In this document: positions 9,494 through 25,400 of the stretch, in pieces
Layout: each line of letters starts with the position of its first letter
How positions within the stretch are numbered: position 1 is the first letter of the stretch
Source: Nemertoderma westbladi
Taxonomy: Eukaryota; Xenacoelomorpha; Nemertodermatida; Nemertodermatidae
Assembly (NCBI GenBank): GCA_032718475.1
Contig: JAUCBJ010008363.1
Coordinates: 293,056 to 357,055, forward strand
Length of the DNA: 64,000 nucleotides
Direction: 5' to 3'
Notes under the pieces: generated by a model
Told to the model about the DNA's origin: nothing
Seen by the model: only the letters and a program-made list of their open reading frames with translations
Database searches by the model: none
Position numbers and translations under genes: made by a program

Positions 9494-12400
9494 TTGATTG
9501 CGTCGGAACACCCCCTTTCTGAGGCTCTCAGAGTGGAGAGAAAAGTAACCTATCTCCCTGTTAATATTGTTGTGTTCTTGAATATTTATTATAGTTTCAT
9601 CGTATTGCCAAAGCGGCTGGAGCCGAAATTAATATGTAATGCAATAATACACCTCAAATTTCTCAGCTATTTCATGAATATAATGAGTATTAAATCCTTG
9701 TCAAAATCCTTGGTGTTTTTCAGCAATAATTTATCAAAATATCCTCTGATTTTTTTCAAAAACCACATCGATTTTGATATTTATAACTTCTAACCCACTC
9801 CTCAAGATAGAGAATCTTAAACGAAAGTCATAAGAACAGGTAACACTTTCATTTATAGAAGTAATCAGCTGTTATTTGCTTCGTCTTTCCCCAGGAAAAG
9901 GATGAAATTTGATTGCGTGGGAACACCCCCTTTCTGAGGCTCTCAGAGTGGAGAGAAAAGTAGCATATCTCCCTGTTAATATTGTTGTGTTCTAGAATAT
10001 TTATTATAGTTTCATCGTATTGCCAAAGCGGCTAGAGCCGAAGTTAATATGTGATACAATAACTTACCTCAAATTTATCAGCTATTTCATGAATATAATG
10101 AGTATTAAATCCTTGTCAAAATCCTTGGTGTTTTCAGCAATGATTTATTAAAATATCCTCAGATTTTTTACAAAAAACAACATCGGTTTTCATATTCATG
10201 ACTTCTATCCCAGTCCACAAGATGAAGAATCTTAAACAAAAGTCAAAAAACAGGTAACACTTACATTTATAGAAGTAATCAGCTGTTATTTGCTTCGTCT
10301 TTCCCCTGGAGATGTTTAAATTTTGATTGTGTCAAAACACCCCTCCCTATCTGTGGCTGTCTGAGTGGAGAGATAAGTAGCCTATCTCCCTGTTAATCTT
10401 GTTGTGTTCTAGAATATTTATTATAGTTTTATCGTATTGCCAAAGCGGCTGGAGCCAAGGTTAATATGTAATGCAATAATTTACCTCAAATATCTCAGCT
10501 ATTTCATGAATATAATGAAGTATTTAAGCCATGTCAAAATCTTCGGGGTTTTTCAGCAATAATTTATCAAAATATCCTCAGATTTTTTACAAAAAACGAC
10601 ATCGATTTTCATATTTATAACTTCTAACCCACTCCAAGAGATAGAGAATCTTAAACGAAAGTCATAAGAACAGGTAACACTTACATTTATAGAAGTAATC
10701 CGCTGTTATTTGCTTTGTCTTTTCCCAGGAGATGGATGAATTTTGATTTCGTCGAAACACCCCCTTTCCGAGGCTCTCAGAGTGGAGAGAAAAGTAGCCT
10801 ATCTCCCTGTTAATATTGTTGTGTTCTAGAATATTTATTATAGTTTCATCGTATTGAGAAAGCGGCTGGAACCGAAATTAATATGTAATGCAATAATTCA
10901 CCTCAAATTTCTCAGCTATTTCATGAATATAATGAGTATTAAATCCTTGTCAAAATCCTTGGTGTTTTTCAGCAATAATTTATTAAAATCTCCTTTTATT
11001 TTTTACAAAAAACGACATCGATTTTCATATTCATGACTTCTAACCCACTCCAAGAGATAGACAATCTTAAACGAAAGTCAAAAGAGCAGGTAACACTTAC
11101 ATTTATAGAAGTAATCAGCTCTATTCTTTGCTTCGCCTTTCCCCTGGAGATGGATGAATTTTTATTGCGTCGGAACACCCCGTTTTTGAGGCTCTCAGAG
11201 TGGACAGATAAGTATAGCCTTTTTCCCTGTTAATATTGTTCTGCTGTAGAATATTTATTATAGTTTCATCGTATTGCCAAAGCGGCTGGAGCCAAAGTTA
11301 ATATGTGATGCAATAATTCACCTCAAATTTCTGCTATTTCATTAATATAATGAGTATTAAATCCTTGTCAAAATCCTTGGTGTTTTTCAGCAATAATTTA
11401 TTAAAATTTCCTTTGATTTTTTACAAAAAACGACATCGATTTTGATATTCATGACTTCTAACCCACTCCAAGAGATAGACAATCTTAAACGAAAGTCAAA
11501 AGAACAGGTAACACTTACATTTATAGAAGTAATCAGCTATTCTTTGCTTCGCCTTTCTGGAGATGGATTAATTTTGATTCCGACGGAACACCCCCTTTTT
11601 GAGGCTCTAAGAGTGAAGAGATAAGTAGACTATTTCCCAGCTAATAGTGTTCTGTTGTAGAATATTTACTATAGTTTTATCGTATTGCCAAAGCGGCTGG
11701 AGCCGAAGTTAATATGTGATACAATAACTTACCTCAAATTTATCAGCTATTACATGAATATAATGAGTATTAATTCCTTGTCAAAATCCTTGGTGTTTTC
11801 AGCAATAATTTATTAAAATATCCTCAGATTTTTTACAAAAACCGACATCGATTTTCATATTCATGACTTCTAACCCACTCCAAGAGATAGACAATCTTAA
11901 TCGAAAGTCAAAAGAACAGGTAACACTTACATTTATAGAAGTAATCAGCTGTTCTTTGCTTCGTCTTTCCCCTTGATATGGATGAATTTTCATTGCGTCG
12001 GAACACCCCCTTCTTGAGGCTCTCAGAGTGAAGAGAAAAGTAGCCTATCTCCCTGTTAATATTGTTGTGTTCTAGAATATTTATTATAGTTTCATCGTAT
12101 TGCCAAAGCGGCTGGAGCCGAAGTTAATATGTGATACAATAATTCACCTCAAATTTCTCAGCTATTTCATGAATATAATGAGTATTAAAGCCATGTCAAA
12201 ATCCTTGGGGTTTTTTAGCAATAATTTATCAAAATATCCTCTGATTTTTTTCAAAAACCACATCGATTTTGATATTTATAACTTCTAACCCACTCCACGA
12301 GATAGAGAATCTTAAACGAATGTCATAAGAACAGGTAACACTTTCATTTATAGAAGTAATCAGCTATTCTTTGCTTCGCCTTTCCCCTGGAGATGGATGA

Positions 12401-15400
12401 ATTTTGATTGCGTCGGAACACCCCGTTTTTGAGGCTCTCAGAGTGGATAGATAAGTATAGCCTTTTTCCCTGTTAATATTGTTGTGTTGTACAATATTTA
12501 TTATAGTTTCATCGTATTGCCAAAGCGGCTGGAATCGAAGTTAATATGTGATACAATAATTCACCTCAAATTTCTTAGCTATTTCATGAATATAATGAGT
12601 ATTAAAGCCATGTCAAAATACTTGGGGTTTTTCAGCAATAATTTATCAAAATATCCTCAGATTTTTTACAAAAAACGACATCGATTTTCATATTTATAAC
12701 TTCTATCCCACTCCACGAGATAGAGAATCTTAAACGAAAGTCAAAAGAACAGGTAACACTTACATTTATAGAAGTAATCAGCTTTTATTTGCTTCGTCTT
12801 TCCCCTGGAGATGGTTAAATTTTAATTGTGTCAAAACACCCCTCCCTATCTGTGGCTGTCTGAGTGGAGAGATAAGTAGCCTATCTCCCTGTTAATCTTG
12901 TTGTGTTCTAGAATATTTATTATAGTTTCATCGTATTGCCAAAGCGGCTGGAGCCAAGGTTAATATGTAATGCAATAATTCACCTCAAATATCTTAGCTA
13001 TTTCATGAATATAATGAGTATTAAATCCTTGTCAAAATTCTTGGTGTTTTCAGCAATAATTTATTAAAATATCCTCAGATTTTTTACTAAAAACGACATT
13101 GATTTTCATATTTATAACTTCTAACCCACTCCACGAGATATAGAATCTTAAACGAAAGTCATAAGAACAGGTAACACTTTCATTTATAGAAGTAATCAGC
13201 TGTTATTTGCTTCGTCTTTCCCCATGAGATGGATGAATTTTGATTGCGTCGGAACACCCCCTTTCTGAGGCTCTCAGAGTGGAGAGATAAGTAGCCTATC
13301 TCCCTGTTAATATTGTTGTGTTCTAGAATTTTTATTAGAGTTTCATCGTATTGCCAAAGCGGCTGGAGCCAAAGTTAATATGTAATGCAATAATTCACCT
13401 CAAATTTCTCAGCTATTTCATTAATATAATGAGTATTAAATCCTTGTCAAAATCCTTGGTGTCTTTCAGCAATAATTTATTAAAATCTCCTTTGATTTTT
13501 TACAAAAAACGACATCGATTTTGATATTCATGACTTCTAACCCACTCCAAGAGATAGACAATCTTAAACGAAAGTCGAAAGAACAGGTAACTCTTACATT
13601 TATAGAAGTAATTAGCTATTCTTTGCTTCGCCTTTCCTCTGGAGATAATGAATTTTGATTCCGTCGGAACACCCCCTTTTTGAGGCTCTAAGAGTGAAGA
13701 GATAAGTAGCCTATCTCCCTGTTAATATTGTTGTGTTCTAGAATATTTATTATAGTTTCATCGTATTGCCAAAGCGGCTGGAGCCGAAGTTATTATGTGA
13801 TACAATAATTCACCTCAAATTTCTCAGCTATTTCATGAATATAATGAGTATTAAAGCCATGTCAAAATCCTTGGGGTTTTTCAGCAATAATTTATCAAAA
13901 TATCCTCAGATTTTTTACAAAAAACGACATCGATTTTCATATTTATAACTTCTAACCCACTCCACGAGATAGAGAATCTTAAACGAAAGTCAAAAGAACA
14001 GGTAACACTTACATTTATAGAAGTAATCAGCTTTTATTTGCTTCGTCTTTCCCCTGGAGATGGTTAAATTTTAATTGTGTCAAAACACCCCTCCCTATCT
14101 GTGGCTGTCTGAGTGGAGAGATAAGTAGCCTATCTCCCTGTTAATCCTGTTGTGTTCTAGAATATTTATTATAGTTTCATCGTATTGCCAAAGCGGCTGG
14201 AGCCAAGGTTAATATGTAATGCAATAATTCACCTCAAATATCTTAGCTATTTCATGAATATAATGAGTATTAAATCCTTGTCAAAATTCTTGGTGTTTTC
14301 AGCAATAATTTATTAAAATATCCTCAGATTTTTTACTAAAAACGACATTGATTTTCATATTTATAACTTCTAACCCACTCCACGAGATAGAGAATCTTAA
14401 ACGAAAGTCATAAGAACAGGTAACACTTACATTTATAGAAGTAATCAGCTGTTATTTGCTTCGTCTTTCCCCATGAGATGGATGAATTTTGATTGCGTCG
14501 GAACACCCCCTTTCTGAGGCTCTCAGAGTGGAGAGATAAGTAGCCTACCTCCCTGTTAATATTGTTGTGTTCTAGAATTTTTATTATAGTTTTATCGTAT
14601 TGCCAAAGCGGCTGGAGCCGAAATTAATATGTAATGCAATAATTCACCTCAAATTTCTCAGCTATTTCTTGAATATAATGAGTATTAAAGCCATGTCAAA
14701 ATCCTTGGGGTTTTTCAGCAATAATTTATCAAAATATCCTCAGATTTTTTACAAAAAACGACATCGATTTTCATATTTATAACTTCTAACCCACTCCAAG
14801 AGATAGAGAATCTTAAACGAAAGTCATAAGAATAGGTAACACTTACATTTATAGAAGTAATCCGCTGTTATTTGCTTCGTCTTTCCCCAGGAGATGGATG
14901 AATTTTGATTGCGTCGGAACACCCCCTTTTTGAGGCTCTCAGAGTGGACAGATAAGTAGCCTATTTCCCTGTTAATATTGTTCTGTTGTAGAATATTTAT
15001 TATAGTTTCATCGTATTGCTAATGTGGCTGGAGTTAAAGTTATTATGTAATGCAATAATTCACCTCAAATATCTCAGTTTTTTCATGAACATAATGAAGT
15101 ATTAAAGCCATGTCAAAATCTTCGGGGTTTTTCAGCAATAATTTATCAAAATATCCTCAGATTTTTTACAAAAAACGACATCGAGTTTCATATTTATAAC
15201 TTCTAACCCACTCCAAGAGATAGAGAATCTTAAACGAAAGTCATAAGAATAGGTAACACTTTCATTTATAGAAGTAATCAGCTGTTATTTGCTTCGTCTT
15301 TCCCCAGGAGATGGATGAATTTTGATTGCGTCGGAACACCCCTTTCTGAGGCTCTCAGAGTGGAGAGAAAAGTAGCCTATCTCCCTGTTAATATTGTTGT

Positions 15401-18400
15401 GTTCTTGAATATTTATTATAGTTTCATCGTATTGCCAAAGCGGCTGGAATCGAAGTTAATATGTGATACAATAATTCACCTCAAATTTCTTAGCTATTTC
15501 ATGAATATAATGAGTATTAAAGCCATGTCAAAATCCTTGGGGTTTTTCAGCAATAATTTATCAAAATATCCTCAGATTTTTTACAAAAAACGACATCGAT
15601 TTTCATATTTATAACTTCTATCCCACTCCACGAGATAGAGAATCTTAAACGAAAGTCAAAAGAACAGGTAACACTTACATTTATAGAAGTAATCAGCTTT
15701 TATTTGCTTCGTCTTTCCCCTGGAGATGGTTAAATTTTAATTGTGTCAAAACACCCCTCCCTATCTGTGGCTGTCTGAGTGGAGAGATAAGTAGCCTATC
15801 TCCCTGTTAATCCTGTTGTGTTCTAGAATATTTATTATAGTTTCATCGTATTGCCAAAGCGGCTGGAGCCAAGGTTAATATGTAATGCAATAATTCACCT
15901 CAAATATCTTAGCTATTTCATGAATATAATGAGTATTAAATCCTTGTCAAAATTCTTGGTGTTTTCAGCAATAATTTATTAAAATATCCTCAGATTTTTT
16001 ACTAAAAACGACATTGATTTTCATATTTATAACTTCTAACCCACTCCACGAGATAGAGAATCTTAAACGAAAGTCATAAGAACAGGTAACACTTTCATTT
16101 ATAGAAGTAATCAGCTGTTATTTGCTTCGTCTTTCCCCAGGAGATGGATGAATTTTGATTGCGTCGGAACACCCCTTTCTGAGGCTCTCAGAGTGGAGAG
16201 AAAAGTAGCCTATCTCCCTGTTAATATTGTTGTGTTCTTGAATATTTATTATAGTTTCATCGTATTGCCAAAGCGGCTGGAATCGAAGTTAATATGTGAT
16301 ACAATAATTCACCTCAAATTTCTTAGCTATTTCATGAATATAATGAGTATTAAAGCCATGTCAAAATCCTTGGGGTTTTTCAGCAATAATTTATCAAAAT
16401 ATCCTCAGATTTTTTACAAAAAACGACATCGATTTTCATATTTATAACTTCTATCCCACTCCACGAGATAGAGAATCTTAAACGAAAGTCAAAAGAACAG
16501 GTAACACTTACATTTATAGAAGTAATCAGCTTTTATTTGCTTCGTCTTTCCCCTGGAGATGGTTAAATTTTAATTGTGTCAAAACACCCCTCCCTATCTG
16601 TGGCTGTCTGAGTGGAGAGATAAGTAGCCTATCTCCCTGTTAATCCTGTTGTGTTCTAGAATATTTATTATAGTTTCATCGTATTGCCAAAGCGGCTGGA
16701 GCCAAGGTTAATATGTAATGCAATAATTCACCTCAAATATCTTAGCTATTTCATGAATATAATGAGTATTAAATCCTTGTCAAAATTCTTGGTGTTTTCA
16801 GCAATAATTTATTAAAATATCCTCAGATTTTTTACTAAAAACGACATTGATTTTCATATTTATAACTTCTAACCCACTCCACGAGATAGAGAATCTTAAA
16901 CGAAAGTCATAAGAACAGGTAACACTTTCATTTATAGAAGTAATCAGCTGTTATTTGCTTCGTCTTTCCCCATGAGATGGATGAATTTTGATTGCGTCGG
17001 AACACCCCCTTTCTGAGGCTCTCAGAGTGGAGAGATAAGTAGCCTATCTCCCTGTTAATATTGTTGTGTTCTAGAATTTTTATTATAGTTTTATCGTATT
17101 GCCAAAGCGGCTGGAGCCGAAATTAATATGTAATGCAATAATTCACCTCAAATTTCTCAGCTATTTCTTGAATATAATGAGTATTAAAGCCATGTCAAAA
17201 TCCTTGGGGTTTTTCAGCAATAATTTATCAAAATATCCTCAGATTTTTTACAAAAAACGACATCGATTTTCATATTTATAACTTCTAACCCACTCCAAGA
17301 GATAGAGAATCTTAAACGAAAGTCAAAAGAGCAGGTAACACTTACATTTATAGAAGTAATCCGCTGTTATTTGCTTCGTCTTTCCCCAGGAGATGGATGA
17401 ATTTTGATTGCGTCGGAACACCCCCTTTTTGAGGCTCTCAGAGTGGACAGATAAGTAGCCTATTTCCCTGTTAATATTGTTCTGTTGTAGAATATTTATT
17501 ATAGTTTCATCGTATTGCTAATGTGGCTGGAGTTAAAGTTATTATGTAATGCAATAATTCACCTCAAATATCTCAGTTTTTTCATGAACATAATGAAGTA
17601 TTAAAGCCATGTCAAAATCTTCGGGGTTTTTCAGCAATAATTTATCAAAATATCCTCAGATTTTTTACAAAAAACGACATCGAGTTTCATATTTATAACT
17701 TCTAACCCACTCCAAGAGATAGAGAATCTTAAACGAAAGTCATAAGAATAGGTAACACTTTCATTTATAGAAGTAATCCGCTGTTATTTGCTTCGTCTTT
17801 CCCCAGGAGATGGATGAATTTTGATTGCGTCGGAACACCCCTTTCTGAGGCTCTCAGAGTGGAGAGAAATGTAGCCTATCTCCCTGTTAATATTGTTGTG
17901 TTCTTGAATATTTATTATAGTTTCATCGTATTGCCAAAGCGGCTGGAATCGAAGTTAATATGTGATACAATAATTCACCTCAAATTTCTTAGCTATTTCA
18001 TGAATATAATGAGTATTAAAGCCATGTCAAAATCCTTGGGGTTTTTCAGCAATAATTTATCAAAATATCCTCAGATTTTTTACAAAAAACGACATCGATT
18101 TTCATATTTATAACTTCTATCCCACTCCACGAGATAGAGAATCTTAAACGAAAGTCAAAAGAACAGGTAACACTTACATTTATAGAAGTAATCAGCTTTT
18201 ATTTGCTTCGTCTTTCCCCTGGAGATGGTTAAATTTTAATTGTGTCAAAACACCCCTCCCTATCTGTGGCTGTCTGAGTGGAGAGATAAGTAGCCTATCT
18301 CCCTGTTAATCCTGTTGTGTTCTAGAATATTTATTATAGTTTCATCGTATTGCCAAAGCGGCTGGAGCCAAGGTTAATATGTAATGCAATAATTCACCTC

Positions 18401-19479
18401 AAATATCTTAGCTATTTCATGAATATAATGAGTATTAAATCCTTGTCAAAATTCTTGGTGTTTTCAGCAATAATTTATTAAAATATCCTCAGATTTTTTA
18501 CTAAAAACGACATTGATTTTCATATTTATAACTTCTAACCCACTCCACGAGATAGAGAATCTTAAACGAAAGTCATAAGAACAGGTAACACTTTCATTTA
18601 TAGAAGTAATCAGCTGTTATTTGCTTCGTCTTTCCCCATGAGATGGATGAATTTTGATTGCGTCGGAACACCCCCTTTCTGAGGCTCTCAGAGTGGAGAG
18701 ATAAGTAGCCTATCTCCCTGTTAATATTGTTGTGTTCTAGAATTTTTATTATAGTTTTATCGTATTGCCAAAGCGGCTGGAGCCGAAATTAATATGTAAT
18801 GCAATAATTCACCTCAAATTTCTCAGCTATTTCTTGAATATAATGAGTATTAAAGCCATGTCAAAATCCTTGGGGTTTTTCAGCAATAATTTATCAAAAT
18901 ATCCTCAGATTTTTTACAAAAAACGACATCGATTTTCATATTTATAACTTCTAACCCACTCCAAGAGATAGAGAATCTTAAACGAAAGTCAAAAGAGCAG
19001 GTAACACTTACATTTATAGAAGTAATCCGCTGTTATTTGCTTCGTCTTTCCCCAGGAGATGGATGAATTTTGATTGCGTCGGAACACCCCCTTTTTGAGG
19101 CTCTCAGAGTGGACAGATAAGTAGCCTATTTCCCTGTTAATATTGTTCTGTTGTAGAATATTTATTATAGTTTCATCGTATTGCTAATGTGGCTGGAGTT
19201 AAAGTTATTATGTAATGCAATAATTCACCTCAAATATCTCAGTTTTTTCATGAACATAATGAAGTATTAAAGCCATGTCAAAATCTTCGGGGTTTTTCAG
19301 CAATAATTTATCAAAATATCCTCAGATTTTTTACAAAAAACGACATCGAGTTTCATATTTATAACTTCTAACCCACTCCAAGAGATAGAGAATCTTAAAC
19401 GAAAGTCATAAGAATAGGTAACACTTACATTTATAGAAGTAATCCGCTGTTATTTGCTTCGTCTTTCCCCAGGAGATGG
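9494..19479 (+). repeat. Satellite super-block A (24 monomers)
   Basis: The block starts with a distinctive monomer carrying a variant ATCCTCTGATTTTTTTC segment and continues through a diagnostic monomer (ATTGAGAAAGCGG near 10,856). Both recur at the same offsets in blocks B and C. Its second half (from about 15,300) contains 833-bp dimers and 1,666-bp tetramers in tandem, which explains why it is seven monomers longer than block B. Confidence 0.8.
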
Positions 19480-22400
19480 ATGAATTTTGATTGCGTCGGA
19501 ACACCCCTTTCTGAGGCTCTCAGAGTGGAGAGAAAAGTAGCCTATCTCCCTGTTAATATTGTTGTGTTCTTGAATATTTATTATAGTTTCATCGTATTGC
19601 CAAAGCGGCTGGAGCCGAAATTAATATGTAATGCAATAATTCACCTCAAATTTCTCAGCTATTTCATGAATATAATGAGTATTAAATCCTTGTCAAAATC
19701 CTTGGTGTTTTTCAGCAATAATTTATCAAAATATCCTCTGATTTTTTTCAAAAACCACATCGATTTTGATATTTATAACTTCTAACCCACTCCTCAAGAT
19801 AGAGAATCTTAAACGAAAGTCATAAGAACAGGTAACACTTTCATTTATAGAAGTAATCAGCTGTTATTTGCTTTGTCTTTCCCCAGGAAATGGATGAAAT
19901 TTGATTGCGTCGGAACACCCCCTTTCTGAGGCTCTCAGAGTGGAGAGAAAAGTAGCCTATCTTCCTGTAAATATTGTTGTGTTCTAGAATATTTATTATA
20001 GTTTCATCGTATTGCCAAAGCGGCTGGAGCCGAAGTTAATATGTGATACAATAACTTACCTCAAATTTATCAGCTATTTCATGAATATAATGAGTATTAA
20101 ATCCTTGTCAAAATCCTTGGTGTTTTCAGCAATGATTTATTAAAATATCCTCAGATTTTTAACAAAAAACAACATCGGTTTTCATATTCATGACTTCTAT
20201 CCCAGTCCACAAGATGAAGAATCTTAAACGAAAGTCAAAAAACAGGTAACACTTAAATTTATAGAAGTAATCAGCTGTTATTTGCTTCGTCTTTCCCCTG
20301 GAGATGTTTAAATTTTGATTGTGTCAAAACACCCCTCCCTATCTGTGGCTGTCTGAGTGGAGAGATAAGTAGCCTATCTCCCTGTTAATCTTGTTGTGTT
20401 CTAGAATATTTATTATAGTTTCATCGTATTGCCAAAGCGGCTGGAGCCAAGGTTAATATGTAATGCAATAATTTACCTCAAATATCTCAGCTATTTCATG
20501 AATATAATGAAGTATTTAAGCCATGTCAAAATCTTCGGGGTTTTTCAGCAATAATTTATCAAAATATCCTCAGATTTTTTACAAAAAACGACATCGATTT
20601 TCATATTTATAACTTCTAACCCACTCCAAGAGATAGAGAATCTTAAACGAAAGTCATAAGAACAGGTAACACTTACATTTATAGAAGTAATCCGCTGTTA
20701 TTTGCTTTGTCTTTTCCCAGGAGATGGATGAATTTTGATTGCGTCGAAACACCCCCTTTCCGAGGCTCTCAGAGTGGAGAGAAAAGTAGCCTATCTCCCT
20801 GTTAATATTGTTGTGTTCTAGAATATTTATTATAGTTTCATCGTATTGAGAAAGCGGCTGGAACCGAAATTAATATGTAATGCAATAATTCACCTCAAAT
20901 TTCTCAGCTATTTCATGAATATAATGAGTATTAAATCCTTGTCAAAATCCTTGGTGTTTTTCAGCAATAATTTATTAAAATCTCCTTTTATTTTTTACAA
21001 AAAACGACATCGATTTTCATATTCATGACTTCTAACCCACTCCAAGAGATAGACAATCTTAAACGAAAGTCAAAAGAGCAGGTAACACTTACATTTATAG
21101 AAGTAATCAGCTCTATTCTTTGCTTCGCCTTTCCCCTGGAGATGGATGAATTTTTATTGCGTCGGAACACCCCGTTTTTGAGGCTCTCAGAGTGGACAGA
21201 TAAGTATAGCCTTTTTCCCTGTTAATATTGTTCTGCTGTAGAATATTTATTATAGTTTCATCGTATTGCCAAAGCGGCTGGAGCCAAAGTTAATATGTGA
21301 TGCAATAATTCACCTCAAATTTCTGCTATTTCATTAATGTAATGAGTATTAAATCCTTGTCAAAATCCTTGGTGTTTTTCAGCAATAATTTATTAAAATT
21401 TCCTTTGATTTTTTACAAAAAACGACATCGATTTTGATATTCATGACTTCTAACCCACTCCAAGAGATAGACAATCTTAAACGAAAGTCAAAAGAACAGG
21501 TAACACTTACATTTATAGAAGTAATCAGCTATTCTTTGCTTTGCCTTTCTGGAGATGGATTAATTTTGATTCCGACGGAACACCCCCTTTTTGAGGCTCT
21601 AAGAGTGAAGAGATAAGTAGACTATTTCCCTGCTAATAGTGTTCTGTTGTAGAATATTTACTATAGTTTTATCGTATTGCCAAAGCGGCTGGAGCCGAAG
21701 TTAATATGTGATACAATAACTTACCTCAAATTTATCAGCTATTTCATGAATATAATGAGTATTAAATCCTTGTCAAAATCCTTGGTGTTTTCAGCAATAA
21801 TTTATTAAAATATCCTCAGATTTTTTACAAAAAACGACATCGATTTTCATATTCATGACTTCTAACCCACTCCAAGAGATAGACAATCTTAAACGAAAGT
21901 CAAAAGAACAGGTAACACTTACATTTATAGAAGTAATCAGCTGTTCTTTGCTTCGTCTTTCCCCAGGAGATGGATGAATTTTGATTGTGTCAGAACACCC
22001 CCTTTTTGAGGCTCTCAGAGTGAAGAGAAAAGTAGCCTATCTCCCTGTTAATATTGTTGTGTTCTAGAATATTTATTATAGTTTCATCGTATTGCCAAAG
22101 CGGCTGGAGCCGAAGTTAATATGTGATACAATAATTCACCTCAAATTTCTCAGCTATTTCATGAATATAATGAGTATTAAAGCCATGTCAAAATCTTGGA
22201 GGTTTTTCAGCAATAATTTATCAAAATATCCTCTGATTTTTTTCAAAAACCACATCGATTTTGATATTTATAACTTCTAACCCACTCCACGAGATAGAGA
22301 ATCTTAAACGAATGTCATAAGAACAGGTAACACTTTCATTTATAGAAGTAATCAGCTATTCTTTGCTTCGCCTTTCCCCTGGAGATGGATGAATTTTGAT

Positions 22401-25400
22401 AGCGTCGGAACACCCCGTTTTTGAGGCTCTCAGAGTGGACAGATAAGTATAGCCTTTTTCCCTGTTAATATTGTTGTGTTGTACAATATTTATTATAGTT
22501 TCATCGTATTGCCAAAGCGGCTGGAATCGAAGTTAATATGTGATACAATAATTCACCTCAAATTTCTTAGCTATTTCATGAATATAATGAGTATTAAAGC
22601 CATGTCAAAATGCTTGGGGTTTTTCAGCAATAATTTATCAAAATATCCTCAGATTTTTTACAAAAAACGACATCGATTTTTATATTTATAACTTCTATCC
22701 CACTCCACGAGATAGAGAATCTTAAACGAAAGTCAAAAGAACAGGTAACACTTACATTTATAGAAGTAATCAGCTTTTATTTGCTTCGTCTTTCCCCTGG
22801 AGATGGTTAAATTTTAATTGTGTCAAAACACCCCTCCCTATCTGTGGCTGTCTGAGTGGAGAGATAAGTAGCCTATCTCCATGTTAATCTTGTTGTGTTC
22901 TAGAATATTTATTATAGTTTCATCGTATTGCCAAAGCGGCTGGAATCGAAGTTAATATGTGATACAATAATTCACCTCAAATTTCTTAGCTATTTCATGA
23001 ATATAATGAGTATTAAATCCTTGTCAAAATTCTTGGTGTTTTCAGTAATAATTTATTAAAATATCCTCAGATTTTTTACTAAAAACGACATTGATTTTCA
23101 TATTTATAACTTCTAACCCACTCCACGAGATAGAGAATCTTAAACGAAAGTCATAAGAACAGGTAACACTTTCATTTATAGAAGTAATCAGCTGTTATTT
23201 GCTTCGTCTTTCCCCATGAGATGGATGAATTTTGATTGCGTCGGAACACCCCCTTTCTGAGGCTCTCAGAGTGGAAAGATAAGTAGCCTATCTCCCTGTT
23301 AATATTGTTGTGTTCTAGAATTTTTATTAGAGTTTCATCGTATTGCCAAAGCGGCTGGAGCCAAAGTTAATATGTAATGCAATAATTCACCTCAAATTTC
23401 TCAGCTATTTCATTAATATAATGAGTATTAAATCCTTGTCAAAATCCTTGGTGTCTTTCAGCAATAATTTATTAAAATCTCCTTTGATTTTTTACAAAAA
23501 ACGACATCGATTTTGATATTCATGACTTCTAACCCACTCCAAGAGATAGACAATCTTAAACGAAAGTCGAAAGAACAGGTAACTCTTACATTTATAGAAG
23601 TAATTAGCTATTCTTTGCTTCGCCTTTCCCCTGGAGATGGTTAAATTTTAATTGTGTCAAAACACCCCTCCCTATCTGTGGCTGTCTGAGTGGAGAGATA
23701 AGTAGCCTATCTCCATGTTAATCTTGTTGTGTTCTAGAATATTTATTATAGTTTCATCGTATTGCCAAAGCGGCTGGAATCGAAGTTAATATGTGATACA
23801 ATAATTCACCTCAAATTTCTTAGCTATTTCATGAATATAATGAGTATTAAATCCTTGTCAAAATTCTTGGTGTTTTCAGCAATAATTTATTAAAATATCC
23901 TCAGATTTTTTACTAAAAACGACATTGATTTTCATATTTATAACTTCTAACCCACTCCACGAGATAGAGAATCTTAAACGAAAGTCATAAGAACAGGTAA
24001 CACTTTCATTTATAGAAGTAATCAGCTGTTATTTGCTTCGTCTTTCCCCATGAGATGGATGAATTTTGATTGCGTCGGAACACCCCCTTTCTGAGGCTCT
24101 CAGAGTGGAGAGATAAGTAGCCTATCTCCCTGTTAATATTGTTGTGTTCTAGAATTTTTATTATAGTTTTATCGTATTGCCAAAGCGGCTGGAGCCGAAA
24201 TTAATATGTAATGCAATAATTCACCTCAAATTTCTCAGCTATTTCTTGAATATAATGAGTATTAAAGCCATGTCAAAATCCTTGGGGTTTTTCAGCAATA
24301 ATTTATCAAAATATCCTCAGATTTTTTACAAAAAACGACATCGATTTTCATATTTATAACTTCTAACCCACTCCAAGAGATAGAGAATCTTAAACGAAAG
24401 TCAAAAGAGCAGGTAACACTTACATTTATAGAAGTAATCCGCTGTTATTTGCTTCGTCTTTCCCCAGGAGATGGATGAATTTTGATTGCGTCGGAACACC
24501 CCCTTTTTGAGGCTCTCAGAGTGGACAGATAAGTAGCCTATTTCCCTGTTAATATTGTTCTGTTGTAGAATATTTATTATAGTTTCATCGTATTGCTAAT
24601 GTGGCTGGAGTTAAAGTTATTATGTAATGCAATAATTCACCTCAAATATCTCAGTTTTTTCATGAACATAATGAAGTATTAAAGCCATGTCAAAATCTTC
24701 GGGGTTTTTCAGCAATAATTTATCAAAATATCCTCAGATTTTTTACAAAAAACGACATCGAGTTTCATATTTATAACTTCTAACCCACTCCAAGAGATAG
24801 AGAATCTTAAACGAAAGTCATAAGAATAGGTAACACTTTCATTTATAGAAGTAATCCGCTGTTATTTGCTTCGTCTTTCCCCAGGAGATGGATGAATTTT
24901 GATTGCGTCGGAACACCCCTTTCTGAGGCTCTCAGAGTGGAGAGAAAAGTAGCCTATCTCCCTGTTAATATTGTTGTGTTCTTGAATATTTATTATAGTT
25001 TCATCGTATTGCCAAAGCGGCTGGAATCGAAGTTAATATGTGATACAATAATTCACCTCAAATTTCTTAGCTATTTCATGAATATAATGAGTATTAAAGC
25101 CATGTCAAAATCCTTGGGGTTTTTCAGCAATAATTTATCAAAATATCCTCAGATTTTTTACAAAAAACGACATCGATTTTCATATTTATAACTTCTATCC
25201 CACTCCACGAGATAGAGAATCTTAAACGAAAGTCAAAAGAACAGGTAACACTTACATTTATAGAAGTAATCAGCTTTTATTTGCTTCGTCTTTCCCCTGG
25301 AGATGGTTAAATTTTAATTGTGTCAAAACACCCCTCCCTATCTGTGGCTGTCTGAGTGGAGAGATAAGTAGCCTATCTCCCTGTTAATCCTGTTGTGTTC